A DNA stretch of 64,000 nucleotides. Source: Chondrilla cf. caribensis (taxonomy: Eukaryota > Porifera > Demospongiae > Chondrillida > Chondrillidae). Below are positions 25,199-35,700 of this stretch, one piece after another. Position 1 is the stretch's first letter; each line of letters opens with the position of its first letter. The translations under genes and the position numbers were made by a program. The stretch lies in assembly GCA_964020155.1 (NCBI GenBank), contig OZ026562.1, forward strand, positions 3,447,001 through 3,511,000, read 5' to 3'. The notes under the pieces were generated by a model. That model ran no database searches and was not told where the DNA came from. It was given only the letters and a program-made list of their open reading frames with translations.

Positions 25199-27039
25199 CC
25201 TGAACCCAGGAGATGTGTGAGCCATTCTGGCCGACCGAGGTGGGAGTTCCCATGACGATTGGACCCATGAAGATCAGCTTGATGAACACACTCCAGTCCG
25301 AACACTACGACGTGTACGAGCTCACAAGCACAGCTGAGGTAATTGTGTGGCCACTGTATACGATAACATGCAAACACGTACATGCACATTATCTAAAATA
25401 AATTATACAGCAAGGTAGGGAGGTCTCGACAGAGGTTTGTAACAATAAGAATTCAATTAAATTTAATTGGCAGATTCCTCCCCAGATTTACAACCATGAT
25501 GGTGTGATATTAAGATAAGGTTGCAAGGATTTACAAGCTAAGTTTGTACATGGTCACCAGACAACATGGATGCCTTTATAATCTTGAAAATTTGGCATTT
25601 TGTCTACAATCAGTAGCTACACATACCCTTACTAGTACATTACATGACAGCAATAACAAAGTATTTTGAGGACATGATGACTGATAACAGGTTGTAACAA
25701 AGTTGTGGACTTGTAGACAAGGTTATAACATGGTTGTAACATGGTTGTAACACGGTTGTAACACGGTTGTAGACACGGTTGTAGACAAGGTTATAACATG
25801 GTTATAACATGGTTGTAACACAGTTGTAACACAGTTGTAACACGGTTGTAACACGGTTGTAACATGGTTGTAACACGGTTGTAACAAGGTTGTAGACACG
25901 GTTGTAGACAAGGTTATAACATGGTTATAACATGGTTGTAACACAGTTGTAACACAGTTGTAACACGGTTGTAACACGGTTGTAACATGGTTGTAACACG
26001 GTTGTAACATGGTTGTAGACATGGTTGTAGACAAGGTTGTCTCTTATATCCTATGTACATAAAATAGCAATCTAATAAAATTAATGTATTACTCATAGGG
26101 TGCTAGCCGGGTGGGTAAAACGGAAATACATCATTACAAGGCCTGGGGCAAATATGGCCGCCCTGATGTATCATCCTTGCTGAAACTAATGGGAGATGTA
26201 CAAAAGTCTCAACAAGGACATTCAGGACCTGTGATGGTCATGTGCGAGTGAGTACACACACTAAATACTCTCCTACTGAGAATTCAGTCATGGCAGCATC
26301 TGTTCTATGTGTTCTACACAGTGATGGGATGTCCAGAACTGGTGTCTTCATTACTGTCATGTCGGAAATCGAAAGAGTTAAGGTGGAAGGAGAAATGGAC
26401 ATCTTCCACACAGTAAAGGCAGCACGTACAGCTAGACCAAACATGGTCTCCACTGTGGTGAGTATACATGAGGTCTCCACTGTGGTGAGTCTAGACATGA
26501 GGTCTATACTGTATTGAGTCTATACATGAGGTCTCCACTGTGGTGAGTCTATACATGAGGTCTCCACTGTGGGGAGTCTATACATGAGGTCTCCACTGTG
26601 GTGAGTCTATACATGAGGTCTCCACTGTGGTGAGTCTATACATGAGGTCTCCACTGTGGTGAGTCTATACATGAGGTCTCCACTGTGGTGAGTCTATACA
26701 TGAGGTCTCCACTGTGGGGAGTCTATACATGAGGTCTCCACTGTGGTGGGTCTATACATGAGGTCTCCACTGTGGGGAGTCTATACATGAGGTCTCCACT
26801 GTGGGGAGTATATACATGAGGTCTCCACTGTGGGGAGTCTATATAGAGGCCTCCACTGTGGTGAGTCTATATATTCACTAATCCAATAAACAATATTACA
26901 TTAAAGCCATTCAAAATTATGTACCGATTGTTAGCCAAAGCATTATCTTATCTCACCACAGTATGACTATGAGTTGTGTCATGAGATTGGATTGAACTAT
27001 CTGGAGTCATTTGATTCGTACGCCAACTTAAAAGCTTGA
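12166..27039 (+). CDS. Gene 2: receptor-type protein tyrosine phosphatase with mucin stalk and FN3 ectodomain
   Basis: A complete 29-exon gene of about 1888 residues. Exons: 12166-12235, 12597-13463, 14332-14616, 14683-14922, 14994-15269, 15338-15610, 15716-15970, 16627-16923, 17364-17636, 17703-18017, 18178-18366, 18428-18787, 18858-18969, 19347-19551, 19620-19701, 19776-19843, 20101-20137, 20234-20331, 20736-20864, 21003-21163, 21456-21591, 21864-22013, 22543-22642, 24414-24475, 24727-24861, 25210-25338, 26099-26247, 26322-26457, 26962-27039. The start ATG precedes a signal peptide ([20 protein letters not shown]). Then come a Thr-rich stalk, 8 FN3 and 3 Cys modules, a membrane span, catalytic D1 and degenerate D2. 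Exon lengths sum to whole codons and no internal stop occurs. It is a plasma-membrane tyrosine phosphatase; ligand unknown. It is the paralogue of gene 1 on its left and of gene 4 on its right. Confidence 0.92.
12236..12250 (+). promoter_or_regulatory. Tandem splice donors after the gene 2 signal exon
   Basis: Two GTAAGT donors lie nine bases apart (12236 and 12245). Both leave the exon in phase 1. The choice adds or removes three residues just after the signal peptide. Confidence 0.55.
12478..12543. repeat. Perfect 27-bp inverted repeat in gene 2 intron 1
   Basis: Arms 12478-12504 and 12517-12543 are exact reverse complements, each starting or ending with GAACAAAGAACTAAT, around a 12-base centre with ACGTACGT. 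The hairpin ends 53 bases before the acceptor of the mucin exon. Confidence 0.9.
12597..13463 (+). other. Gene 2 Thr/Gln-Pro-rich mucin-like stalk plus a Cys module
   Basis: One 867-base exon encodes about 195 residues dominated by Thr, with recurring TPQ(A/V)TT and SLVTTVEPT phrases. It looks like an internally repeated, heavily O-glycosylated stalk. The last 80 or so residues form a Cys-type FN3-like module ([24 protein letters not shown]). No other gene in the window has this stalk. The repeats make the exon prone to length change. Confidence 0.88.
13800..14190. other. Anomalous, less AT-rich intron segment, possibly an old SINE-like insert
   Basis: The 868-bp intron 13464-14331 holds a stretch unlike its flanks. 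It is richer in G and C, has no ORF of note, and ends near 14190 in GAATCGCGAACAAACAAACT. Such an ACAAAC tail recalls a retroposed tail. I find no second copy in the window and no convincing A or B box. Confidence 0.25.
14332..18787 (+). other. Gene 2 FN3 and Cys-module exons
   Basis: Module order: FN3 (14332), Cys (14683), FN3 of the QSISW type (14994), FN3 (15338), Cys (15716), FN3 (16627), FN3 (17364), FN3 (17703). An FN3 split between 18178-18366 and the start of 18428-18787 follows, then a last FN3 filling the rest of that exon. Every exon starts and ends in phase 1. The region matches gene 4 from 50177 to 54619 module by module, introns included in places. Asn-linked glycosylation sites are dense. 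The split FN3 is the only ectodomain module with an internal intron. Confidence 0.88.
16219..16505 (+). mobile_element. MITE family A, copy 2
   Basis: It lies in the intron 15971-16626 and shares the ordered landmarks of the family: AGTTCAAAAACTTGTGGGG, GGTTCAAAAGAACCTTCGCTG, GCCCAATTTCTA and AACACATATTATA. The gene 4 copy is in the next intron along (52692), so the two insertions are independent. Confidence 0.7.
18858..19551 (+). other. Gene 2 membrane span and juxtamembrane exons
   Basis: Exon 18858-18969 encodes an acidic stub and a hydrophobic helix ([19 protein letters not shown]). Exon 19347-19551 encodes the juxtamembrane part with [20 protein letters not shown], ending EFA. Phases 1 to 2 and 2 to 0 match gene 1. 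Confidence 0.9.
19620..22013 (+). other. Gene 2 PTP domain D1 (catalytic)
   Basis: [54 protein letters not shown] and QMVQT are all present, spread over exons of exactly the same length as in gene 1. One mild change is Ala for Thr in the usual IATQGP motif. The domain should be active. Confidence 0.92.
22711..23812. mobile_element. 1.1-kb inverted-repeat element, family B (GTTAAC-rich), copy 1
   Basis: The left end GTACGGTTCAAAAAAA and the right end TTTTTTTGAACCGTAC are inverted repeats, continued by CTAAACG and CGTTTAG. Clusters of GTTAACGG/CCGTTAAC lie at 23411-23456 and 23681-23760. The right third aligns with the element at 34934-35442. The left half holds extra material with a strong hairpin and may be a nested insert. 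No transposase is visible; the short ORF at 23479-23661 has no recognisable content. Confidence 0.65.
22744..22860. repeat. GC-rich hairpin inside the family B element
   Basis: Arms of about 40 bases (22744-22783 and 22820-22860) pair from GGTTACTACCCGCCTAC inward, with one small mismatch zone. The loop is CpG-rich and contains GAGGGCG twice. Its base composition stands out sharply from the AT-rich surroundings. Confidence 0.85.
24586..24697 (+). repeat. (CA)n-rich tract before a gene 2 D2 exon
   Basis: Interrupted CACACCCA repeats pass into a pure CA run and end 29 bases before the exon at 24727. Gene 4 has an even longer tract at the same intron position (60360-60514); gene 1 does not. Confidence 0.92.
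25155..25195. repeat. (TA)n microsatellite beside a splice acceptor
   Basis: About 20 TA units end 14 bases before the exon at 25210, leaving almost no pyrimidine tract. Confidence 0.92.
25688..26040. repeat. 11-base minisatellite with 123-base higher-order period
   Basis: Units of the form GGTTGTAACAC (11 bases), with some 12-base GTTGTAGACAC units, fill most of the intron. A marked block with TAGACACGG, then TAGACAAGG, then TTATAACATGG repeats about 123 bases later (25771 and 25894), so the array has a second-level repeat. Open frames on the minus strand here come only from the repeat. Confidence 0.9.
26458..26872 (+). repeat. 29-base minisatellite built from a splice donor junction (gene 2)
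   Basis: The exon ends at 26457 with GTCTCCACTGTG and the intron starts GTGAGT. That same junction, GTCTCCACTGTG followed by GTGAGT or GGGAGT, then recurs about 14 times at 29-base spacing. Gene 4 has a shorter version at 61921; gene 1 has a single copy of the junction. The first unit is 27 bases, so using the second donor adds nine residues in frame; later units hit a stop. Confidence 0.92.
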
Positions 27040-27065
27040 AGGTTGATACTTGAACAATGAGAACT

Positions 27066-27131
27066 AGTGTGTGTATCTGTGTGTGTGCCCCCACATGTGT
27101 GTGTACCTGTGTGCGTGCACGTGTGTGTGTA
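27066..27131 (+). repeat. Interrupted TG tract in the gene 2 3' UTR
   Basis: TG-rich sequence begins 27 bases after the stop codon, matching the position of TG tracts in genes 1 and 4. Confidence 0.8.
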
Positions 27132-27292
27132 TTCTCTGACTGTTACATAGTAGTATAGGTTGTAGTTCATCAAGTACCATTATACATTACAGAGGTCACC
27201 ATTATATCAACCAATTGTGTGAAGAATTTGCTTTAGCATTGTGTGCTTAATACAAAAATAATTTGTTTCAAAATTGGTCATCTTTTTCGCAC

Positions 27293-27298
27293 AATAAA
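27293..27298 (+). promoter_or_regulatory. Possible poly(A) signal of gene 2
   Basis: AATAAA about 254 bases after the stop codon is the first such hexamer downstream. The duplicated block of genes 3 and 4 starts only about 115 bases further on. Confidence 0.5.
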
Positions 27299-29518
27299 AG
27301 TATTATATAAATTCAAGTTGTAGTTAAGCATAGGAACCCATGTTATATATATTGAGTGTCAATTACAAGACGTTGAAATGAAAATAAGGAAAATAAAATA
27401 AAATCTCCATGACTTAGTTGGAGTTGTAATGGTTTCCCTTGAAGTTATGAAATACATCAATTTCACACACATATACGTACATGCAAACATTAATTACATA
27501 CAGTTACTGTAGAACATATAAATTTGAAAATTGAAACGCTGCATAATATTCACAATTATTTTGAGAGAATCATTGAATTCTCCACGACAAAATTTCTCAC
27601 TATGTTATTATACATACTTTGTACATCATGATTAGACGATCAAAATTTCTATTTACAGCACTTATAATATGTCACACTCCCAAAGTGTCCATAGCAATAT
27701 TATGCATCCATTAATATGATATCTACTGCACACACTAATTAATTATATCAACTAAATATCTGGCAACTTCGTATATAATATTATTGTATTAGCATTCATA
27801 CAATGTCATTATAAAGTTTCTGTATAATTGTACTGGCATCTAAATTAGGCTACAATAAGCGATGGAATCACTGTGTGGGGTCCTGCATGAAGTTCAGGAG
27901 TTCAAAATAGAGGAAAAGAAGCAGAAAATTGCATATATACTGCTATGATGGAATTGTAAATAAACATAGCTCCCAGTTCATTATAACAATCATACCTGAC
28001 TAAATGAATTGCAACTGTAACAATAACAAGCTAGAAAGTTTGTTATTGGTACAGGTTTTTAATACAGTGTAGACGAGAGGCCTTACAAGTGGCTAGGGTA
28101 TGTTTTCACAACTGAGTCTGAGATCCTGGCAACAGATAAATGACCAACTGGTGAGAAAACATGCTGAGGCAGCACAAATCCTGTTACCTCCAATTATTAA
28201 AGACTTTGAAGTACGAGAAGTCAATAAAATATATGTTACAGACAAATAAATTTGATTATGATCTTCCTACTAATTAGTTACAGGCTCATCATGAATTACA
28301 AGGCTGACAATATACAGTGATGTACAGTATAATATAAATATTATTGTATGGGAAAGCGCCTAGAATGCAAATACTGTTGGTATACTATTTGAATTGAATC
28401 GAAATTAGAAATAGAATAATTGAATTACAACCTGCTATCAAACATTAGAGTGCAAACCAACTGCACCTAGTCCATGATAAAGATGGTAGAACAAGAGATA
28501 CACATGAGAGTGTATTCCGACAAAACTCAGAGAAGGTCATACAAGTGTGGAACAGTAACATCTTTGTATAATATAGGTAGGCCAAAGCGACATGCTAGTT
28601 AAGCATACGAAATGCACAGCTATGTGTTGACTGCCTTCATGTCTGTCGTCCAGGCAATACATGGGGTGCAGTACACTAACACCACCTTGCACTGGGTGTG
28701 AGGGGTGGACTTACACAACACCTCAAAATTAATCCACAAATTAGGTTAATGTTGTAACATAATATGTGAACACAGGGTAAGTACTGTAGTGTTTATCCGC
28801 GATATATTATACGAGATATTATTTGATGAAAAAGGACTTAGTCTATCTCTATACTCAAAAACACATGGCCTGATTATTATTACTGTAACTTCTAAATATA
28901 GTAACCACATGATGCATCTGTTTATAATTGATCACTGAATAGAGCTCATGCAATCACATACAGTGAATGTCTACACAGAACACTACAAGTACTATATCCT
29001 ACTAACACAATCCTGCGACTTCAAAATCAATTTAATTGGGCTCATCACTACATTGTGGCTATAGCATATTACCTCAACATTACATTGAGCACATAGACAG
29101 ATGCTGTACTGCAACAATAGTACATACTCAGTGTTTTCACGGTGCTTCAATGTTCGCATTTCAAATTATCGGTACAAAGTTTACACCAGATATGTAGGAT
29201 TGAAACAACTAGTTGTAGGATACAGAAAGCACTAAATTACAATGCATATTCAAAAATGGGGAATCTCTGACGTGTACACTGTGTATTGGTTTGATAAATT
29301 GAGCACTTCCTTCATTATGCTATGCTGAATTGGTGATGTGTACCTATAGGTCAGCACTATACTTACATCACACTCTGTGAACTGGAACTATAGGCATCCT
29401 GTTTACATAGATGTTAGGTTCATTCTTGTAAGGATACCAGACCAGCGGGTAAGGGGCTACATGTCACAGTCAGGTGTTGTTCAAACAGGTGGGCCCAGAC
29501 CCCGGGGTGTTAATTATT

Positions 29519-29582
29519 ATATCATATTATAATATAATTATGATTATTATATTATTTATATTATATTATATTATTATAATTA
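29519..29582. repeat. AT-rich insert absent from the duplicate
   Basis: A run of TTATA/ATTATT words with local self-complementarity separates GGTGTTAATTA from GAACCACAAACC. In the other copy (43910-43935) these flanks are directly joined. It lies about 200 bases upstream of the gene 3 start. Confidence 0.7.
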
Positions 29583-29781
29583 TGAACCACAAACCTCTAA
29601 TAGCCCAGAAGCCACAACATTACCAATCCCAAAGGTTTGATAAACCTGTGTAAGCCCAGTACCTCACTCAGTCTGTGGTATAAACACCTGAGCACTAGAA
29701 CGTACTCTGTAGTTCAGCTAGTTCTGCTCCTGTTACAGTAGACAACTTCTGTGAACGACTACTATTTGAAGATACCACGCA

Positions 29782-32700
29782 ATGGACATAGGAAAGAGTT
29801 CAGCAGTCATTCTCACACTCATATTGTCAGTACTGTGTGGAGGAGAATGCAGATGTGAGTGTATGATGTTGTATTGTTTCTGGGAGACTGTCAGAATGGT
29901 GAGTGTTAGGGAATAGTTGGAGTGTATCAACCTCTGGATTGAACTCTAATACTTTCAAATACAAAGGACCAGTTTAGAGATCACATTCCATCAATGGTAG
30001 TGGAAGAGGTTTACATGCAGGTCAATCAAATGGTGGGGCCATATTTCCTAATTCTTTAATATGTGTATCACGTTGATTATGTTAATTTGAATCGAAGGCA
30101 TTTAATATCATGAAATACATATTATGTATAATAATCACACCTCACTTAAACACATCACTCACATCCTAAAAACATCTAGTTCCCTTACATCCCAGTGTGG
30201 TTTGGTCTGTAACAAATCATGCATGTATTTTCTCACTCACTTGTAACCCTCACTGTCTCAATCCTTTCATGTCTCCCACCACCAAAGAGCATTTCCACAT
30301 CCTTTTATTTCACTCACTAACCTAGTATCCTATAAAATGCTTCTCTATTTCAGCCACACTGTTGACTCAGAGATGTAAATAGACAATGGTAGCTTGTCCA
30401 TCCATTAACACCTAGCTATCATGCAAAAAACATATCAGGGTTAGGAGCTTCACTTGATATCAAGTACATGCAGTTTAGTACATGGAAACAGATGTTTGTG
30501 GTTGTATGAGGTCTGACTCCACTCATCACATCCTTTTCACATGTAGATACTGAGATGGTGCTTGAGGTTGTTGATAAGTCATGCAACAGTCTGACAGTTA
30601 TGTGGACAATGTTAGAAGCTCAGGAATATACAGTTCAGTATAAACCAAAATCACAGTCAAGAAATTGGAAAAAAGTGAACACGAATGAGACAATGTTTAA
30701 TATCACTCAACTACTACCAGGGACGGAATACACAGTGAGAGTTAAACAAGGAAACAAGGTCTTTGTAAAAGAAGATTTCAGAACTCTTCCATGTACAGGT
30801 ATATGCAAGTTCACTGATCTAATATGGGAAACACCAACTAGCACATCTCATAAGACAGATAAAACCCACAAAACTATTGGAACTCTTTTATAAATTGTCA
30901 CACATATAAGATGGATGGATGGAAGAAGCAAACTAACCTTCGGTATGATACGTACCTATCTATCTGAAATTAACTGTTGCTATATAATGTCACATATCTT
31001 ACACCAGTGAGTGACATTCGTGTACATATTATTTTATTATGATAAGTCATCCACATACTCTATTCAGATATAATATACACACACTTATATATACCCACCC
31101 GTAATGAGCCAATAATTGATCTGAACTGAATAACATTATCCTGTTCTTCTCATACAGATATCAGAGACAATGTTACAGTGGTGGTTTCTACCAACAGTCT
31201 TGAGATTGAGAACAAATTGGCAGATGTTAAAATTACCTGTTGGATTACAGGAAGTGACACAGTGAAGAATATCACCATATCGGGAATGTCCAGAGAAGTA
31301 GTAGACGGACTATCCCCCAACACAACCTATTCAGTGGATTGTGTTGGAGTTGATGAGGAGGGACAGTATCAGTGTATCGAGTACAATGGGACAGTGACTA
31401 TATGTGAGTTGTATGGTGATGACAATAACCCAGGCCTCAAATGCAGTTCAGCTTAATTTTGGTCCTTACAGTGGGTGTACAGAGTTATTGCCATTCTACG
31501 TACTATGTGTAATAGATGAATAGTTTACCTATTTTAACTAATGTTTCCATGATTGCAAAATCCAAAGGCTGTTAATTTGCACCTGTCATGTTCGTGATTG
31601 GGGATCAATATTGAGCAATCAACCCAAACTATTATTTCTTCACCCAACAGTCACTAAGTATTATTTAAAATATTATTTCAATTAATATTACAGTGGTTGA
31701 TTGGATCTGTCTAATAAGTTTATGAAATTGGCAAAATCCATGGTAACATAAGATAAATTGTAGTAATTCAAACAGAACACACATCATTAGTCATTTCATT
31801 AGGGAGATACCTTCACTTTATGTCACACCAAGACTGTCTGTGTATCTGTTTACTGCTACATGGGCTTTAATATTTAGAACACACACAATCCTATGACATT
31901 GATAACCGGTGATCATATTGCTAGGTTGACCACGATTTAATATGTGGATTTCATCTGAATATACATCATCAAAATTTCATTTGTAGTATGCCACTAATCT
32001 GTGCTCATTCACTCCTCACAGTGTTTAAGGAGTCTCCTCCAGGTCAACCCACCCACATAACAGTGAACAAGACCTGTAACTCACTGACATTATCATGGCT
32101 ACCACCAGGGGAGGATGGTGGGTCTATCGTAACAGACTACAATGTGACTGTAGTGGATGGAACAGAAGATGGACCACTGTTGGAGAGTGTACCAACAGGT
32201 GGGAACACTACAGTTAGGATCACTTCACTCAAACCAAACACCATGTACACTGTACACATCAGAGCTAGGAACAGTGCTGTAGTGGGACCACCTGCTGTAG
32301 TGAGTGTCACTACTGAGGAACTGAGTGAGTGACATATTCTTCATGGATTATAGAATACGCTAAACAGCAGCGACTTAGGTACACTGTTACATCTATCATT
32401 GTCCTCATCTTCATGTAGAGGTTACCAAGGTGGACCGTACCTCTGAATCAGCTAGAGAGGTGACATTCAGATTACTTGAGACTAGTGGAAACTTCACATG
32501 TACAGTCCTCAGGGAATCAACCAATACTCCTGTGTTCACTTTCACTGTATCAGCTGGAACTGATGTCACAATAGACACTCTCACTCCCAACACTACATAC
32601 AGTATAAGATGTACTGGAATAGAGGATCTGTGTGTGGAGGTCCATGAGGTGTTCAAAACAGCAACAACAGGTAAAGATTAATACACCTCGAATAAACAAG

Positions 32701-35700
32701 AGTAACACATAATCAGTGTTTGATGAATTTCAATGCAACTAAAAGTATTTCTCATACAGTTCTAGGTCAACCCACCAACATAACAGTGAACAAGACCTGT
32801 AACTCACTGACATTATCATGGCTACCACCAGGGGAGGATGGTGGGTCTATCGTAACAGACTACAATGTGACTGTAGTGAATGGAACAGAAGATGGACCAC
32901 TGTTGGAGAGTGTACCAACAGGTGGGAACACTACAGTTAGGATCACTCCACTCAAACCAAACACCATGTACACTGTACACATCAGAGCTAGGAACAGTGC
33001 TGTAGTGGGACCACCTGCTGTAGTGAGTGTCACTACTGAGGAACTGAGTGAGTGACATATTCTTTGAGAAATATGCAATAAAATCAAACAGACAGACTTT
33101 GGTACGTGAAAGTGAAAGCTGAAACTATAACAGTTTTCCAGTCAAAGCCCAAATCAACTGATATTACAACACAAAGTGGCCATAAGTATGAATGTCATCA
33201 GTGACAACATATGTCCACACATAATATACATAGACATGATATCACCGAGTGTGCTCCCATTAATGATAAATTTGAACTTCCCTTACTCAAATTATGCATT
33301 TTCTCAGGTCCTCCACTGACTGCGGCCTCTAGATCAGCTAGAGTGGTGTCCATTCTACCTGTTGCAAATAGAGCAAGCAAATCTGTCCACAGGTGTACAT
33401 TGACAGCACATTATGCCTTCAACACTAGTGAAAGTGGAGGGCTCTACAGAGTGGCATTCTACACTACATCACAAGGACTGAACATAAGCAGTCTACTACC
33501 GGATACAGCTTACAGTTTGGTGTGTGCTGCAGTGCTTCCAGTTGACGGATGTACATCAAGTTTTACACAATTCACCTTTAAAACACGTAAGTAGTGCAAC
33601 TCTCACAGAAGATCAGACATTTTATAATTGAAAAAAGAGATCCTATTAATGGTTATTTAGTCATTCATCAACAAACAGTTGACCAAAACCCGTTAATTAT
33701 AACGGTTTCACATATCATTGAAGGTTACAAGTAAAGGTTTGTGTATAGTACTTATTAACTAGTTAGCTGTTAGGTTATTATTCCTACACTATGATAATAC
33801 AAAATGGCATAGCTGACAAATAGTCTCCTGCTTAATGAAGACTATGAGTTCCATGTTGGAAATATCTGAGTACAACCATCTGGGAAATTTAGTAACATCA
33901 AAATCAGGAACTATTTGAGATGAATTTAGTACTTATGCTTTTCTATCTGAGTAGAATGTAATGTGCAATTGGTTAACCATAATTAATTTCATTCAAAAAA
34001 TGAGTGTTGAGGCGGTAGCCAACCATGTACCAGAATATACTACATAAGTTGGTTGTCCTAAACCCTATACATAATACCTCATTCTCAATATAAGGGTATT
34101 GAATCAGCACAGAAACGCAAGTACGTATGGCAGTACATACACACATTCTCAGCAAAGGCAATAGAAAAGATCCCCCTCACCACCACCAAGGGATAAATCC
34201 AGAATAAATTTCCAAAAGCACTAGCTAAATTAACTTCTTTATATCTTACTTACTTCATTTCACTTTTTACATTTAATTTCATATCAGCATCTTCTCTGGT
34301 AATGGAAACAGTTTATGCATGTGTAAAATGGCTACAATTGTAACCAGTCCTAAGGTTTCAACTATTGCCATACAGTTCCATGGGTGACTTCTCAAGTAAA
34401 GGTTGGCAACAGCTTCTTACAGAACAATAATCTTCACCAGTCCATATCATGGAGGAGACCACCTCATCACACTAGTCAACTCAACTACATTGTCAAATAT
34501 GGACCATCAAGTGTAGTGGACAGACCTACACATCCCTCAGTTAACACTATCACCTCCAGTAACACAACGGTGATCCTCACACTCCCCATACCAACTACTC
34601 CAGTAGTCTACAATGTATGGGTGGCTGCTGTATCCGATGTCGGACAGGGGGAGTACAGTCAAAGAAAAGTACACTACACAAGTAAGACCAATACCTAACA
34701 GCAACATGTGTATACAGTACAAAGACCACATTTGTATATACTGGTGTGTGGGTGTTTGATAGGTGAAGTAAAAGTGTGCAGATATATGTGGTTGAGCACA
34801 GATCAGGTGTATCAATACAGGTTATAAAACGAGTGCCACTGCTAGGGTTAAATGATTGAGAAAGAGGCAGGAAATTAGTGAACAATTTTTATAGCATGCA
34901 ATATTTTATAATGGACTATGCACATATGGTGGTATGCATCATAGAAAAGGAAACAAAAGAACGTAAATCCGTCAGCGGTTAACAGTTAACTGTTCGTAAT
35001 CATATTCATAACTCGGTTATACGCTACTAAATATCATCACGCAAGAAGACGATTTGTTATGCCCACGGTCCCTTAGCAGCTTCTGCAACTACATTGAAGT
35101 AACCTCGTCATTCTCTTGAAGGCCATCTTCTATTATCTGGAGCATTTCAGTTATCAGCTTGAAAGATCCAGGAAGACCACTAACTTTGCCGTACTCTTCG
35201 TGATTTTTAAAGAATCCTTCAGAGTGAGCAAATTCGAGCGATACAGTAACAAATCCAATGAATGGTGGGAGATGAATCTACGTATATGCAACTACGTACA
35301 TATTGATACTCCACCTCAAAGAGTTAACAGTTAACTGTTAACTGTTGTCCGTTAACGGTTAACGGTTAGCAAATATCGGTAAAAGTTAACGGAAAAAGGT
35401 CAACTTTTAACCGGTTAATGTTTCCTTTTCCATGATCCGTACTGTATGCAGTACTCTGTACGAATTCTCCACACTAGGATACAAATTAGTCAGCACTTCA
35501 TATCTGCTGCAGCATATCTAGGCAGTATACATACGTAACTAACATGTGAATTCTTTTCACAGCACCAATGACTGCCCCAACACCGATAATACTTGTCAAC
35601 AGGACTTGCAATGCCATAACACTCAAGTGGGGGGCTCCTCCTTCAACTGGAGGGCTACCAGTGCTCATATACACACTTAAGATATCTGACAACCTACAAC

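Larger units (their letters stand above)
22543..27039 (+). other. Gene 2 PTP domain D2 (probably inactive)
   Basis: The D2 exons encode [38 protein letters not shown] and [14 protein letters not shown], so the acid loop is lost while CX5R stays, as in gene 1. This half of the gene has long introns filled with repeats: an inverted-repeat element, CA and TA tracts, and two minisatellites. The stop is TGA at 27037-27039. Confidence 0.9.
27411..33108. repeat. Segmental duplication, copy 1 (gene 3 upstream DNA and 5' exons)
   Basis: This block aligns collinearly with 41451-48345. It covers 2.4 kb of upstream DNA, the signal-peptide exon, and the first five ectodomain exons with their introns. Shared non-coding phrases include GGAGTTGTAATGGTTTCCC near the left end and CAGACAGACTTTGGTAC near the right end. 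The upstream 27040-29781 shows no exon and is presumably promoter and spacer. Differences include a hAT insert in the other copy, an AT-rich insert at 29519 here, and a deletion near 29862 here. Confidence 0.9.

Noticed and set aside
25723..26034. Minus-strand open frame with a repeated Cys-Tyr-Asn pattern
   Set aside because: It is produced by the 11-base minisatellite; three units make 11 codons. No signal, domain or homologue in genes 1 and 4.
26458..26872. Regular 29-base repeats resembling a CRISPR array
   Set aside because: Units abut without variable spacers, no Cas genes are near, and the host is a eukaryote with introns.
27411..29781. Possible separate gene upstream of gene 3
   Set aside because: The sequence is conserved in the duplicate only as non-coding DNA; small frames are not preserved between the copies.
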